Below, piece after piece: positions 42,182 to 52,062 of a DNA stretch of 64,000 nucleotides. The DNA comes from Pseudoduganella lutea (GTDB taxonomy: Bacteria > Pseudomonadota > Gammaproteobacteria > Burkholderiales > Burkholderiaceae_D). The DNA is taken from NCBI RefSeq assembly GCF_004209755.1, contig NZ_CP035913.1, forward strand, positions 1,488,001-1,552,000, given 5' to 3'. Under the pieces are notes generated by a model, which did no database searches, was not told where the DNA came from, and was given only the letters and a program-made list of their open reading frames with translations. Made by a program: the position numbers and the translations under genes. Positions within the stretch are counted from its first letter, which is position 1. Every line of letters starts with the position of its first letter.

Positions 42182-44983
42182 TCAGTACTTGAACCGCAGG
42201 CCGGCGTAGTACTGGGCGCCGTTGGCGTAGAAGCGGCCCGGCTGGTCCTTGTTGTACACGTAGTTCTTCAGGACCGGCTCGTTCAGGTTCTGGCCGCTGA
42301 TGGTCAGGATCACGTTCTTCGTGATGTTCCAGTTCAGCGAGGCGGAGAGCTGCCCCACCGCGTCCTGGTACAGCGGCGTGCCGCGGTCCTGCGCGGCCAG
42401 GTAGGACGAGCGCCATGCGTAGCCGATGCGCGCGTTGAACTGTTCGTTCTCGAAGTAGGCGCCGACGTTGGCGGTGGTCTTCGAGGCGCCCAGCATGTCG
42501 CACGGGCTCGATGACGTCGTCGTCTGCGTGGCCGGGCAGCTGCCGAAGTCCTGCTTCGAGTCGGACAGCGTGACGTTGCCGTCCACGCCGAAGCCCGCGC
42601 CCAGCGGCATCTGCAGCGCCAGCTCGATGCCCTTCACGCTGGCATCCACGTTGATCGGCGAGGTGATCGTGTAGGTGGCGAACGTTGGCTGGCCCGATTG
42701 CTGCGACGCGCGGCTGTCGATGAACGTGCCCGTGCTGGTGCCGTAGCCCACGTAGTTGTGCAGGTCCATGTAGAACACGCCGATGGAGGCCAGGGCCCGC
42801 GGTGCGAAGTACCACTGCACGGTCGCATCGAGGTTGTTCGACAGCGTGGGCTTGAGCGCCGCGTTGCCGCCGTTGCCGGTATGGGTTTCATCCGTCAGCG
42901 ACACGGTGCCGCCCAGCGCGCCGAAGTCCGGCCGCGTCATCGTGCGCGAGGCGCCGAAGCGGGCCACGACATCGCTGCGCACGTCGAAGCGCAGGTTCAG
43001 GCTTGGCAGGATTTCCGTGTGGTTGTTCTCGATGCGCGTCTGCTGCACGAAGCCGCCCCAAGGGAATGCCGGCAGGTTCCCGCCCGGCAGCTGGTTCGGC
43101 AGGATCTGGTAGCCGTTCGACTCGCCCTCGGTGCGCACCACGCGCACGCCCAGGTTGCCGCTCCAGCCATCGCCTTCCATTTCCGTGGACACGTAGGCAG
43201 CCTTGGTCTTCTCCGTCAGGTTGAACATGTCCGGATAGTAGATCCGCTCGGCGCTGCGGTTCGAGTGCAGGTTGCCCCACTCCTGCAGGATGGCCGGATC
43301 CAGTTCCCACACGTTCTTCGGGAAATCGCCGCCCAGGTCCTTGCCGAAATCGCCCGGATACGTGTTGCCGTTCCAGGCCGGGTTCGTGTTGGCGGTGCCC
43401 GGTTCCGTGTTCGCCCAGTTCGGGCCTTGCGAGATCGCGAAGTTGCTGCGCTTGTGGTCGGTGCCACGCAGGCCGAACTTGATTTCCTTGAACGTGTCGT
43501 TATCGAGGCGGAACGCGGCGTCGATCTGGCCGTAGGTCTCTTCATCGGACGTGGTGGCCGGGCTGTAGCCAAACACCCAGTCCAGCACCGTGCCGGTGAA
43601 GACGGACGTGTCGATGCTCGGGAACTTCACGGTGGCCGGCGAACCCAGGCCATTGAGCTGGTAGCTGACGCCCGAGTTGTTCACGTCGCCTTCGTACACG
43701 CCCTGCGATGGCGTGGCACCGGTACCCTTCGTCTTGCCGATCAGGGCCGACAGCGTGAGCTGGTCGTTGACGCGCCACTTGCTGTTCAGGTCGAGGAACT
43801 CGGACTTGGCGTACGCCCCTTCGCGCACGATGTCGTCGACGATGCCATAACGCAGCGGGTTGGCCGCGGTGCCCTTGTTGGCAAAGCTCACCGACGTGAG
43901 CGTGCCGTTGCGCACCGTGTACGAATCCGGGATCACGTTGCCGCCGATGGCACCGCTGCCGTTCATGTCCGTCATGTAGTTGCGGTTGTAGTTCGACGCT
44001 TCCAGCTTCGAGGTGAAGTACGTGGCTTCCAGCGAGATCTCGCGCGACGGCTTGAGCTGGGCGGCAACCAGGCCGCCCTTGCGGTGGCGCTCCTGCGTGA
44101 ACAGCGAAGAGCCGATCAGGCGCGGATACCACACGTTGGCGAGCTCCGGCCGGGCTTGCGCCAGCGCGCTGCCGGGGGCGATCTGCGTGTATTGCAGCAG
44201 TTCCTGGCCATCGCGGCGCAGGCTGCGTTTTTCCGAGAACCCCTGCAGCATCACGCCGAAGGTATTGGTGGCGTTCTTCCAGTTCACCAGGCCGGAGAAT
44301 TGCGGGTCCGTCTTCTCGGCCAGCGTGGAATACACGGCCTGCACGGAACCTTCCAGCGTCAGCGGCTGCTTGAAGTCCAGCGGGCGGCGGGTGATCACGT
44401 CGATCGAGCCGGCGGCGCCGCCTTCGACCATGTCGGCGGTCGGCGCCTTGCGCACGATGACCTGGCCGACGATCTCCGAGGGCAGCAGCGAGTACGACGT
44501 GGTGCGGCCCACCGCGCCGCCGACCTGGTCGAGCACGAACCAGTCGCCGGACGATACCGAGTGGCCGTTGATCGTGGTCTGCGTCAGCGAAGGCGCGGTA
44601 CCGCGCAGGCTGACACGGTCGTTCTCGTCGAAGCCGCCGGAACCGGCGGCGGACGAGCTGATGTTCACGCCGGGCAGGCGCTGCAGCGAGTCGGCCACGT
44701 TCTTGTCCGGCATCTTGCCGACGTCTTCGGCGGTGATGACTTCGACGTTGGCGGCGGCATTGCGCTTGGCCGACAGCGACTGCTGCAGGGCCGCGCGGAT
44801 GCCGGTGACGATCACCACTTCCGGTTCGGCCTGCGCGCCGGTGCTTTGCTGCGCCGCGGCCTGCTGCGCCATGGCCGGCGCGGAAATGCCCAGCACCAGG
44901 ATCGCGGCGGCGGCGGCCGCCGGCGTCAGGCGGTTGATGGCCGGGCGGTGCGTGGATGGTTGTGCTGCCTGGATGCGCTTCAT
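42182..44983 (-). CDS. TonB-dependent receptor, probable chito-oligosaccharide uptake
   Basis: A 933-residue outer-membrane receptor. Signal peptide to AMA near 39; then VVIVTGIRAALQQSLSAKRNA, a plug (VADSLQRLPGVNISSSAAGSGGFDEND), and a 22-stranded barrel ending GLRFKY with the C-terminal aromatic. It is of the large sugar-receptor class found in Massilia and Xanthomonas. GGGGGAG lies 5 bases before the ATG. Neighbours (GH18, GntR regulator with TGGTAT sites) make chitin-derived sugars the likely ligand. A TonB-box region can be seen as the VVIVTG segment after the signal peptide. Confidence 0.92.
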   Translation of the reverse strand: MKRIQAAQPSTHRPAINRLTPAAAAAAILVLGISAPAMAQQAAAQQSTGAQAEPEVVIVTGIRAALQQSLSAKRNAAANVEVITAEDVGKMPDKNVADSLQRLPGVNISSSAAGSGGFDENDRVSLRGTAPSLTQTTINGHSVSSGDWFVLDQVGGAVGRTTSYSLLPSEIVGQVIVRKAPTADMVEGGAAGSIDVITRRPLDFKQPLTLEGSVQAVYSTLAEKTDPQFSGLVNWKNATNTFGVMLQGFSEKRSLRRDGQELLQYTQIAPGSALAQARPELANVWYPRLIGSSLFTQERHRKGGLVAAQLKPSREISLEATYFTSKLEASNYNRNYMTDMNGSGAIGGNVIPDSYTVRNGTLTSVSFANKGTAANPLRYGIVDDIVREGAYAKSEFLDLNSKWRVNDQLTLSALIGKTKGTGATPSQGVYEGDVNNSGVSYQLNGLGSPATVKFPSIDTSVFTGTVLDWVFGYSPATTSDEETYGQIDAAFRLDNDTFKEIKFGLRGTDHKRSNFAISQGPNWANTEPGTANTNPAWNGNTYPGDFGKDLGGDFPKNVWELDPAILQEWGNLHSNRSAERIYYPDMFNLTEKTKAAYVSTEMEGDGWSGNLGVRVVRTEGESNGYQILPNQLPGGNLPAFPWGGFVQQTRIENNHTEILPSLNLRFDVRSDVVARFGASRTMTRPDFGALGGTVSLTDETHTGNGGNAALKPTLSNNLDATVQWYFAPRALASIGVFYMDLHNYVGYGTSTGTFIDSRASQQSGQPTFATYTITSPINVDASVKGIELALQMPLGAGFGVDGNVTLSDSKQDFGSCPATQTTTSSSPCDMLGASKTTANVGAYFENEQFNARIGYAWRSSYLAAQDRGTPLYQDAVGQLSASLNWNITKNVILTISGQNLNEPVLKNYVYNKDQPGRFYANGAQYYAGLRFKY

Positions 44984-45385
44984 GTACTCCCCCTTGATGT
45001 GCGCCCGTCTGACCGGGCCGTCCGTTCACTGATCCGTGTGCCTTGCCGTGCCGCTGGTACGCCGCCGGTGGCGCGGCAAGGCTGTTGTTGTTGCTATTGC
45101 TCTTGCCATTCATTGCAAAACCAATTGAGCGCCAATATACCGCCAACCAATACCACAACACTACCAATTTCCTTCTTTTTTTCTAATGTTGTATTCGGAA
45201 TACATACCACTTGGTGACAAAACCCCGTCAGATAGCGCTAACCTCCTCTAACGGGCCGCCAAGACCAGTGCGGACCGCTTTATGTATGGTCTTTTTTTGG
45301 TATTATCGACGCCGCCATTCCACGCCACCTTGCGGCCCGCGCCGGCAAGGCCACACGATGCAGACGGACCATTGGGGAGAACACA
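44984..45385. promoter_or_regulatory. Divergent control region, TonB receptor / second GntR gene
   Basis: A 402-base gene-free gap. It holds a 7-1-7 palindrome TGTATTCGGAATACA (45190-45204), ATACCA at 45150 and 45204, and TGGTATTA at 45298, the same half-site as at the nag promoter. TATTAT at 45301 could be a -10 for the GntR gene, but no good -35 is visible. Confidence 0.5.
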
Positions 45386-46123
45386 TTGACTTCGCTGGCG
45401 GACATCATGCGCGGCATGGGGCAGACCAGTCTGCCCCTGTACCAGCAATTGCAGCGGGCGCTGCGGGAAGCAATCGACAAGCGGGTATTCGGCCCCGAAG
45501 AGGCCCTGCCGGCGGAACGGCAACTGGCGGTCGACCTGGCGATTTCCCGGATCACGGTGCGCAAGGCCATCGACGGCCTCGTCGAGGAAGGACTGCTCGT
45601 GCGCCGGCCCGGCTCGGGCAACTTCATCAATACCCGCATCGAAAAGAATTTCGCCAAGCTCACATCGTTCTCGGAAGACATCCGGGCCCGCGGCCGCACG
45701 CCCCGCAGCGTGTGGCTGAAGCGCTCGGAGGGCACGGTGACGCCGGAAGAAGCGTTACGCCTGCGGCTGTCGCCCGGCGCGCCGGTCTACCGGTTCAACC
45801 GCATCCGCTTTGCCGACGACGTGCCGATGTGCGTCGAGTACGCGACGATCGTCGCTACCGCCCTGCCCTCGCTCGACGCCGTGGACGTGTCGATGTACGA
45901 AGCGCTGGAAGAGACGGGACACCGGCCCGTGCGCGCACTGCAGCGCCTGTCCGCGCTGCTGCTCAATGCCGAGCAGGCGGAATTGCTGCACACGCGCGTG
46001 GGCGATGCGGGGCTGGCCGTGGAGCGCCTCGGCTTCCTGCGCGACGGGCGCGCGGTGGAGTTCTGCCGCTCGATCTTCCGCGGCGACATGTACGACTTCG
46101 TCGCGGAGCTGAGCACACCCTGA
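45386..46123 (+). CDS. GntR/HutC family regulator, second copy
   Basis: A 245-residue paralogue of the regulator at 32777: LPLYQQLQRALREAIDKRVFGPEEALPAERQLAVDLAISRITVRKAIDGLVEEGLL is the DNA-binding half and FAKLTSFSEDIRARGRTP opens the UTRA domain. It is divergent from the TonB receptor and probably controls it in response to an amino-sugar phosphate. GGGGAGA 5 bases upstream favours the TTG start at 45386; a first ATG is at 45407. Its stop is 1 base from the convergent serine hydrolase stop. Confidence 0.86.
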   Translation: MTSLADIMRGMGQTSLPLYQQLQRALREAIDKRVFGPEEALPAERQLAVDLAISRITVRKAIDGLVEEGLLVRRPGSGNFINTRIEKNFAKLTSFSEDIRARGRTPRSVWLKRSEGTVTPEEALRLRLSPGAPVYRFNRIRFADDVPMCVEYATIVATALPSLDAVDVSMYEALEETGHRPVRALQRLSALLLNAEQAELLHTRVGDAGLAVERLGFLRDGRAVEFCRSIFRGDMYDFVAELSTP

Positions 46124-46124
46124 G

Positions 46125-47549
46125 TCAGGGTGCGGCCGTGCGCTGGTGGGTGCTCACGCCCCGCTCGCTGTCGATCGCCATGCCGGTGACGACGCCCCGG
46201 GCGTCGCGTGAAAAGTTCACCGTCGTCAGGCTGTCGCCGATCAGGAAGCCGTCGGGCCGGTAATTCACCAGGGGCGCGCGCGGCTTGCCCGCCGCCCCGA
46301 TCGACAGGCCATCCCCCTCTTGCCGCACGGTGTGGCTGGCCTTGTCGTCGATCGGATAGACACCCACATAACTGCCCAGCGTGGCGGCGTCCAGTTTCAC
46401 GGCGGATGGCACCGGCAACGGCTTGCCGGCGATGCGCATCGCCACCTGGCGGGTCAGCTTTTGCAGCGGCGCGGCGCCGGGGCCGCCTTCCCTGTTGCCC
46501 AGCACGGCCACGTAGATGCGCTCGTCGGGCAGCCATACCGCATCGGTGGCGAAACCGTTGATGTTCCCGCCGTGGAAAACAAGCGGCGTGCCGTGCAGCT
46601 TGCCGACGAACCAGCCGTGACCATACGGGCCCGCCTTGCCGTCGGCCAGCGTGTAAGGCGTGAACGCGCGGCGCAGCGTGTCCGGGCGCACCAGCTTGCC
46701 GTCGACCAGCGCAGCCTGCCAGCGCGCCAGGTCGTCCACCGTCGAGACCAGCGCGCCGGCCGCATAGGGCCAGGCCATGCTGAGCGGCCGGCTCAACGTG
46801 GCCTGGCCGTCTTGCACGCTATACCCCGGTACGGGTTTCAATGCGGCACCCGTGCCTTCGTATCCCGTATGCGCCATGCCGAGCGGCTTGAAGATGCGTT
46901 CGTCCATGAAACGGGCGTATGACAGCCCCGACACCTTTTCGATGATCGCACCGAGCAGGAAGTAACCGGAGTTGTTGTACTTGAACTTGCTGCCGGGGGC
47001 GAACTCCGGTGCTTCGTTCTTGAAGAAATCGATGGCCTGTTCGACGCTGACGTCCTTGCCCATCACGTCACCGAAATCCTTCTTGCTGGTGTAGCTGACG
47101 ATGCCCGACGTATGGGTCAGCAGGTGTTCGATGGTAACGTGCCGCCCGCCTGCCGGGTAATCGGGCAGGAAGCGCGTGATGTCGTCGGTCAGCGCCAGCT
47201 TGCCCTCGTCGGCCAGCATGAGGATGCCGATCGCGGTGAACTGCTTGGTGATCGAACCGAGGCGCAGCACCGCCTCCGGTGCCAGCGCCTGCTTCGCGTC
47301 GACGTCGGACAGGCCATAGGCCTTGCGGAACACTGTTTTTCCATCCTTCGTGGCGATGACGGTAATGCCCGGCGCATCGGCCTTGAAATGGGGCGCGAGC
47401 AGTGCATCGATGCCGGAAACAAGCGGGTCTTGCGCAGCCTGTACCGGCACGGCCTTCGTGGCTGCCGGCTGGGCGGTGGCGAACGGCGCCTGCAGCAGCA
47501 GCGCGGAAAGGGCGACGACAGCGGTGGCGATGGCGGAACGCTGGAACAT
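46125..47549 (-). CDS. Serine hydrolase, class C beta-lactamase/esterase family
   Basis: A 474-residue exported protein. Signal peptide to ATAQ near 27. Catalytic motifs of the family: SITK (Ser99, Lys102), YNNSGY (Tyr191, Asn193) and HGGN late in the domain; the last 110 residues form an extra beta domain. Such proteins act as D-aminopeptidases, esterases or peptidoglycan-modifying enzymes; a true beta-lactamase is less likely. GAGGAAAA precedes the ATG. It stands between the second GntR gene (convergent) and the M16 peptidase on the same strand. Confidence 0.85.
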   Translation of the reverse strand: MFQRSAIATAVVALSALLLQAPFATAQPAATKAVPVQAAQDPLVSGIDALLAPHFKADAPGITVIATKDGKTVFRKAYGLSDVDAKQALAPEAVLRLGSITKQFTAIGILMLADEGKLALTDDITRFLPDYPAGGRHVTIEHLLTHTSGIVSYTSKKDFGDVMGKDVSVEQAIDFFKNEAPEFAPGSKFKYNNSGYFLLGAIIEKVSGLSYARFMDERIFKPLGMAHTGYEGTGAALKPVPGYSVQDGQATLSRPLSMAWPYAAGALVSTVDDLARWQAALVDGKLVRPDTLRRAFTPYTLADGKAGPYGHGWFVGKLHGTPLVFHGGNINGFATDAVWLPDERIYVAVLGNREGGPGAAPLQKLTRQVAMRIAGKPLPVPSAVKLDAATLGSYVGVYPIDDKASHTVRQEGDGLSIGAAGKPRAPLVNYRPDGFLIGDSLTTVNFSRDARGVVTGMAIDSERGVSTHQRTAAP

Positions 47550-47700
47550 GGGTTTTCCTCGACGTTAAGAAAAACACATCGTAGCGCCTGCCGTTACGAG
47601 CGGGTGCGCCATGCGACGAACGGTCGCATGGGCAGGACGAATTGAAGAAACGAGGGTGCTGCCGCAGGCCGATGCGGCGACGGCAGCGCCCTGCCCGCGC

Positions 47701-50436
47701 TTACTTCGCCTTCGACGCGTCGCCCGCCACCACCACGGCCAGCTTGGCCGGATCCACGTGCTTGCGGAAGGCGGCATTGACCTGCTCCACCGTCAGGGCC
47801 TGCAGCTTCGCTTCATGCTGCTTGCTCCACATGAACGTGCGGTCCAGGTACAGGTAGTTGGTCCAGGCGCTCGCCACCACGCCATCCTTGGTGCGGTTCT
47901 GCACGCGCTGCTGCAGCAGGCCGGACTTCGCACCGGCCACTTCGGCGGCCGTGAAGCCGGTCTTCAGCGCCAGCGCCAGTTCCTCGCGCACCGCCGCTTC
48001 CAGCTTCTTCAGGTTCTGCGGCGCGGCGATCGCGTTGATCGTGAAGTAGGACGCGCGGTCCAGGTCGCCCACGAACAGGCCCGAACCGCCGCCATACGAC
48101 AGCCCGTCCTTCTGGCGGATGCGGTCCATCAGGCGCGACTTCAGGCCGCCGTCGCCGAAGATGAAGTTGGCCAGCTCCAGCGCAGGATAATCCGGGTCGT
48201 CGCTGCGCAGGTCGAGGTTGACCCGTGCGGCATAGAAGCCGTTCTCCTTGTCCGGCGTGTCGATCGCCTTGCGCATGGCGGCGCGCTCCTCGTTGGCGTC
48301 GAGGATGCGCGCATAGGGCATCCTGCTTTCCCATCCGGCGAGCGTGGCCGCAACGGTCTTCGCCGCCGCTTCCTTGTCGAAGTCGCCCACGATCGCCAGC
48401 TCGCCGTGCGACGCGCCGTAGAAGTCGCGGTGATAGGCCTTCACGTCGTCCAGCTTCATTGCCTTCAGTTCCGCCAGCTGCTCCTCGACCGTCATCACGT
48501 CGCGCGGGTCGCCCTTCGGCCAGTGGTCGAAGTATTCCGCGATCGCCTGGCTGGCCAGGGCTTGCGGCTCGTTGCGGCCCGCCTCGATGCCGACGATCCA
48601 CTGCTGGCGCAGCTGCTCGAATTCGGCCTCGGGGAACGCCGGCTCCTTCAGCACGTGCGTCATCAGGCGCAGCGCTTCATCGAGGTATTCGCGGGTGGTG
48701 TCGAAGTGGTACACACTGCCCCCGCTCATCTTCAGCTTCGACATCGCGTCGGCCAGCTGCGCGCGCGTGTACTTGCCCGTGCCGCGCGTGAGCATTTCGC
48801 CGGTGACGGCGGCCACCATCGATTTGGCGAACTGGTTCTTTTCGTCGCCCCAGTGCAGGCGCAGGTTCACGGACACGGTCTCGCCACGGTTCTTCTTCGG
48901 CAGCAGCGCCACTTCGAGGCCGCCGATCTTGCGGATCTCCGTGCGCGCCATGATGTTGTCCTGGCTCGGGTCGAAGTTCTCGGACGTGAGCACGCTTTCC
49001 CTGGCCTTGTAGTCCTTCATCACGTCCTGCGCGGACGGGGCGGTGCCGATGACAGCGCGCTGCGGCGCGTCTTCCGGCAGGAACAGGCCCACGACGCGGT
49101 TGTCGCGCCGGAAGTAGCGCCCCGAGGCTTCGGCCACCTGCTGCGCGGTGATCGACGGCAGGCTGTCGCGGCCCTGGAACAGCAGGCGCCAGTCGCCCAG
49201 CGCGATCTGCTCGGACAACGCCACGCCCACCTGCTGCGGGTCGTTCAGCGCCTTCTCGATGCCGTTGGCGAAGTTGCGGCGCGTGCGCTCCATCTCTTCC
49301 TCGCTCGGCGGCGTCCTGGCAAAGCTCTCCACGGCATCGACCAGCGCGTCGCGCACCGGCTCGACCGGCTGCCCGGCCTTGACGACGGCACCGAACAATT
49401 GCAGCCCCGGCGCATAGCCGGTCTGACCGAAACTGAACACCTGCGCCGCCTTGCCCGTTTCCACGAGCAGCTTGTGCAGGCGGCCGTTCGGCGTATCGCC
49501 CTGGATCTGGCTCATGAACTGCAGCGGATCGGCATCCGGGTGCAGGCCGGCCGGTACCTTGTAGCCCACCAGCACCAGTTGCACGTCGCCCTTGCGACGC
49601 ACGGCGAACTGGCGCTCACCATCCTGCGTCGGCTCCACGGTCCAGAACGGCGGCAGCTTGCGCTTCGGCTTCGGAATCACGCCGAACGACTTGCTGATCC
49701 ACGACAGGGTCTGCGCAGGATCGAACTTGCCGGCCACGAGCAGCACGGCGTTGTCCGGCTGGTAGTACGTGCGGTAGAAGCCCTGCAGGTTCTCGATCTT
49801 CACGTTCTCGATGTCGCTGCGGTTGCCGATCGTCGAGCGGCCATAGCTGTGCCAGTCGTAGGCCACGCTTTCCATCCGCTTCATCAGCACGCCGAACGGG
49901 CTGTTCTCGCCCGACTCGTACTCGTTGCGCACCACCGTCATCTCGGAGTCGAGGTCTTTCTTCGCAATGAACGACTTCGTCATGCGCTCCGCTTCCATCT
50001 CCAGCGCCCATTTCAGGTTGCCGGAACTGGCCGGGAACACTTCGTAGTAGTTGGTGCGGTCCTGCGATGTGGTGCCGTTGAAATCCATGCCGCGTTCGGC
50101 GAACTGCTGCGGGATGTTGCGGTTCTTCGGCGCGCCCTTGAACAGCAGGTGTTCGAGCAGGTGCGCCATGCCGGTTTCACCGTAGTTCTCGTGGCGCGAG
50201 CCGACCAGGTAGGTGACGTTGACGGTGACGGTGGGCTTCGACGCATCGGGGAACAGCAGCACTTTCAGGCCGTTCGGCAGGCGGTATTCGGTGATGCCTT
50301 CGACAGATGGCCCCTTGACCACGCCGGGCGGCAGGGCCTGGCCATGGACGGCGGGGGCGACAAAGGTCAACGTGAAGCAGGACAGCAGCGCTGCGGGAAG
50401 GGAGGCACGGCTGGGGAAGGCACGGCGTAGGGTCAT
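47701..50436 (-). CDS. M16 family zinc metallopeptidase (two-domain pitrilysin type)
   Basis: A 911-residue exported peptidase. Signal peptide to VHGQ near 33. The inverted zinc motif HLLEH (His92, Glu95, His96) sits in the first half (GETGMAHLLEHLLFKGAPKN), with the third ligand Glu about 75 residues later in DSEMTVVRNEYE. The second half (from IGGLEVALLPKKNRGETVSVNLRLHWGD) repeats the fold without the HxxEH, as in pitrilysin relatives. It would degrade peptides in the periplasm. The gene lies 151 bases upstream of the serine hydrolase on the same strand. Confidence 0.92.
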   Translation of the reverse strand: MTLRRAFPSRASLPAALLSCFTLTFVAPAVHGQALPPGVVKGPSVEGITEYRLPNGLKVLLFPDASKPTVTVNVTYLVGSRHENYGETGMAHLLEHLLFKGAPKNRNIPQQFAERGMDFNGTTSQDRTNYYEVFPASSGNLKWALEMEAERMTKSFIAKKDLDSEMTVVRNEYESGENSPFGVLMKRMESVAYDWHSYGRSTIGNRSDIENVKIENLQGFYRTYYQPDNAVLLVAGKFDPAQTLSWISKSFGVIPKPKRKLPPFWTVEPTQDGERQFAVRRKGDVQLVLVGYKVPAGLHPDADPLQFMSQIQGDTPNGRLHKLLVETGKAAQVFSFGQTGYAPGLQLFGAVVKAGQPVEPVRDALVDAVESFARTPPSEEEMERTRRNFANGIEKALNDPQQVGVALSEQIALGDWRLLFQGRDSLPSITAQQVAEASGRYFRRDNRVVGLFLPEDAPQRAVIGTAPSAQDVMKDYKARESVLTSENFDPSQDNIMARTEIRKIGGLEVALLPKKNRGETVSVNLRLHWGDEKNQFAKSMVAAVTGEMLTRGTGKYTRAQLADAMSKLKMSGGSVYHFDTTREYLDEALRLMTHVLKEPAFPEAEFEQLRQQWIVGIEAGRNEPQALASQAIAEYFDHWPKGDPRDVMTVEEQLAELKAMKLDDVKAYHRDFYGASHGELAIVGDFDKEAAAKTVAATLAGWESRMPYARILDANEERAAMRKAIDTPDKENGFYAARVNLDLRSDDPDYPALELANFIFGDGGLKSRLMDRIRQKDGLSYGGGSGLFVGDLDRASYFTINAIAAPQNLKKLEAAVREELALALKTGFTAAEVAGAKSGLLQQRVQNRTKDGVVASAWTNYLYLDRTFMWSKQHEAKLQALTVEQVNAAFRKHVDPAKLAVVVAGDASKAK

Positions 50437-50507
50437 GTGGCTTTGCTCGGGTCGTTGGCAAAACCGTATCCTACGCTGTCAATGCATGGCGCGGAAGGCG
50501 CAGCGAC

Positions 50508-50819
50508 TTAAGCTTTGTCGCCGGGGCCCGGAACATAGCAGGCATCGACAACCTGCAGCTTGTTATCGAGGGCGAACTGCTTGACGAAGTGATAGGCCAT
50601 CGGCTCGATCTCCTTCAGGCCCTCGTCGACGACAACGGCTTTCACACCATTGATCATGGTCGGCCGCACCAGCGGCGAGTACTGCAGGTGGGCATTGCGG
50701 CCACCGGTACCCGCGGGCCGGAAGCATGACATCACACCGCACAGGCGATCGGCCCAGTCGCTGGGTCGAAACTGCTTGCCGTCGGTGGTAAGCCCAAGAA
50801 TGAAGAACTCGCTGGCCAT
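50508..50819 (-). CDS. DUF3579 domain protein
   Basis: A 103-residue protein of the beta-proteobacterial DUF3579 family: FILGLTTDGKQFRPSDWADRLCGVMSCF, LQYSPLVRPTMINGVKAVVVDEGL and EPMAYHFVKQFALDNKLQVVDACYV. Role unknown. No clear ribosome binding site before the ATG at 50819. A TATAAT lies about 60 bases upstream on the same strand (plus-strand positions 50877-50882), a possible -10. Confidence 0.88.
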   Translation of the reverse strand: MASEFFILGLTTDGKQFRPSDWADRLCGVMSCFRPAGTGGRNAHLQYSPLVRPTMINGVKAVVVDEGLKEIEPMAYHFVKQFALDNKLQVVDACYVPGPGDKA

Positions 50820-51066
50820 AGGCTAAGAAACTGGGTATGTGGCAGAGATACGTGGCAGGGATATAACGCGCTGAGTATTATATCTTATAGAAGACTTGGA
50901 CACGCAGTACCCGACTGCTGCGGGGTGGATTAGTGAATAATGATCGTTCATGCGCATGCTCGTCAATGCGCCCACCCGCGCGGCCGGCTTGCGAACCGCA
51001 AGCGCGCCCCGCATTGTAAGCCGGTTCGCGCGATCGCGGTTTTCCGCAGTGCCGAGCACCGGCGTA

Positions 51067-52026
51067 TCAGCCCAGGGCCATGGCGCCCGACATCAGCAGC
51101 AGCAGCAGCATCCACAACAGCAGCGCGCGCCAGACCAGGCCGACCGTGCTCTGCAAGGCGCGCACGCTGGGCTCGTCGCCAGGCAGCGTTTCCACTTCGA
51201 CGTCGCTGATGTCGACGGTGGCGGCATCGGCCGGCACCACCTTGGCGGCGTTTTCCTGCGGCGTGCCGAGGCGCACGCCCATCGCGCCGCCACCGGCGGC
51301 AAGGATGATGCCGATCGCTTCGTCGCGCCAGCGGTGGGCGAAGTTGCGCCATGCGTAGATCGCATCTTCGAAATTGCCGACCACGGCGAAGGCCACGGCC
51401 GTGAGTCGCGCCGGGATCCAGTCGATCCAGTAGAACGCCTTTGCGGCGAACTGGCCGAATGCTTCGTTCTTCATGTGATCCGGTTCGTTCCAGGCGCGCG
51501 CCAGGTATTCGGACACGCGGTACATCACCGCAGCGGCCGGGCCGAGCGGCAGCAGGAACCAGAAGAACACACCGAACACATTGCGGTGCGTGGTGATCAA
51601 TGCCTTTTCGACGGCGATGCGGGCGATCTCGTTCGATTCCAGGCCGATGGTATCCTGCCTAGTCCATTCGGCCAGCAGGCCGCGCGCGGTGGCTTCGTCG
51701 CCGGCGTTCAGCGCTAGCTGGATCGAAGTGAAGTAATGGCTGTAGTGGCGAAAGCCCAGGGTGAGGTAGACGATCAGCACGTTCCACGCGAACGCGCCCA
51801 GGATCAGGTTATAGCGCAGCAGTACCCAGTAGATGAGCGCGGTGGGCACCATCAGGGCCGCCATCACCAGGAACCAGCCCATGCGGCCGTGGCTTGCCTG
51901 CCCCGCGTTGAACCAGGTTTCCATGCGCACCGCGAACATTTTGATGTTGGCGTAGATCGGGTTATCCGCGCGCAGCGGCTTCATTTGCTCGAGCAGCAGC
52001 GCGCAGAGAATCGAAAGAAAAGTCAT
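51067..52026 (-). CDS. CobD/CbiB family membrane protein
   Basis: A 319-residue membrane protein with hydrophobic segments near 1-14, 47-95 and 145-170, and a C-terminal anchor LVWRALLLWMLLLLLMSGAMAL. It starts MTFLSILCALLLEQMKPLR, as in beta-proteobacterial CobD/CbiB-like proteins, which differ from true adenosylcobinamide-phosphate synthases; some call the family AmpE-like. Cobalamin genes are not near, so a cobalamin role is doubtful. AAGGGA precedes the ATG. It lies 36 bases downstream of the Nudix gene. Confidence 0.78.
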   Translation of the reverse strand: MTFLSILCALLLEQMKPLRADNPIYANIKMFAVRMETWFNAGQASHGRMGWFLVMAALMVPTALIYWVLLRYNLILGAFAWNVLIVYLTLGFRHYSHYFTSIQLALNAGDEATARGLLAEWTRQDTIGLESNEIARIAVEKALITTHRNVFGVFFWFLLPLGPAAAVMYRVSEYLARAWNEPDHMKNEAFGQFAAKAFYWIDWIPARLTAVAFAVVGNFEDAIYAWRNFAHRWRDEAIGIILAAGGGAMGVRLGTPQENAAKVVPADAATVDISDVEVETLPGDEPSVRALQSTVGLVWRALLLWMLLLLLMSGAMALG

Positions 52027-52062
52027 CTAAATCCCTTGGGGTGCAATGTGCGCTACGATAGC

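Noticed and set aside
42698..45217. 839-residue plus-strand frame
   Set aside because: Antisense to the TonB receptor, whose plug and C-terminus are clear.
46125..47549. Reading as a class C beta-lactamase
   Set aside because: SxxK and YxN are shared by many serine hydrolases; the protein is longer with an extra C-terminal domain, and no ampR-like regulator is adjacent.
47611..50430. 939-residue plus-strand frame
   Set aside because: Antisense to the M16 peptidase with its HLLEH site; composition is a mirror of it.
51067..52026. Naming the gene cobD/cbiB and inferring cobalamin synthesis
   Set aside because: No cobalamin genes are nearby and the sequence only broadly resembles CbiB; the family label was kept without the function.
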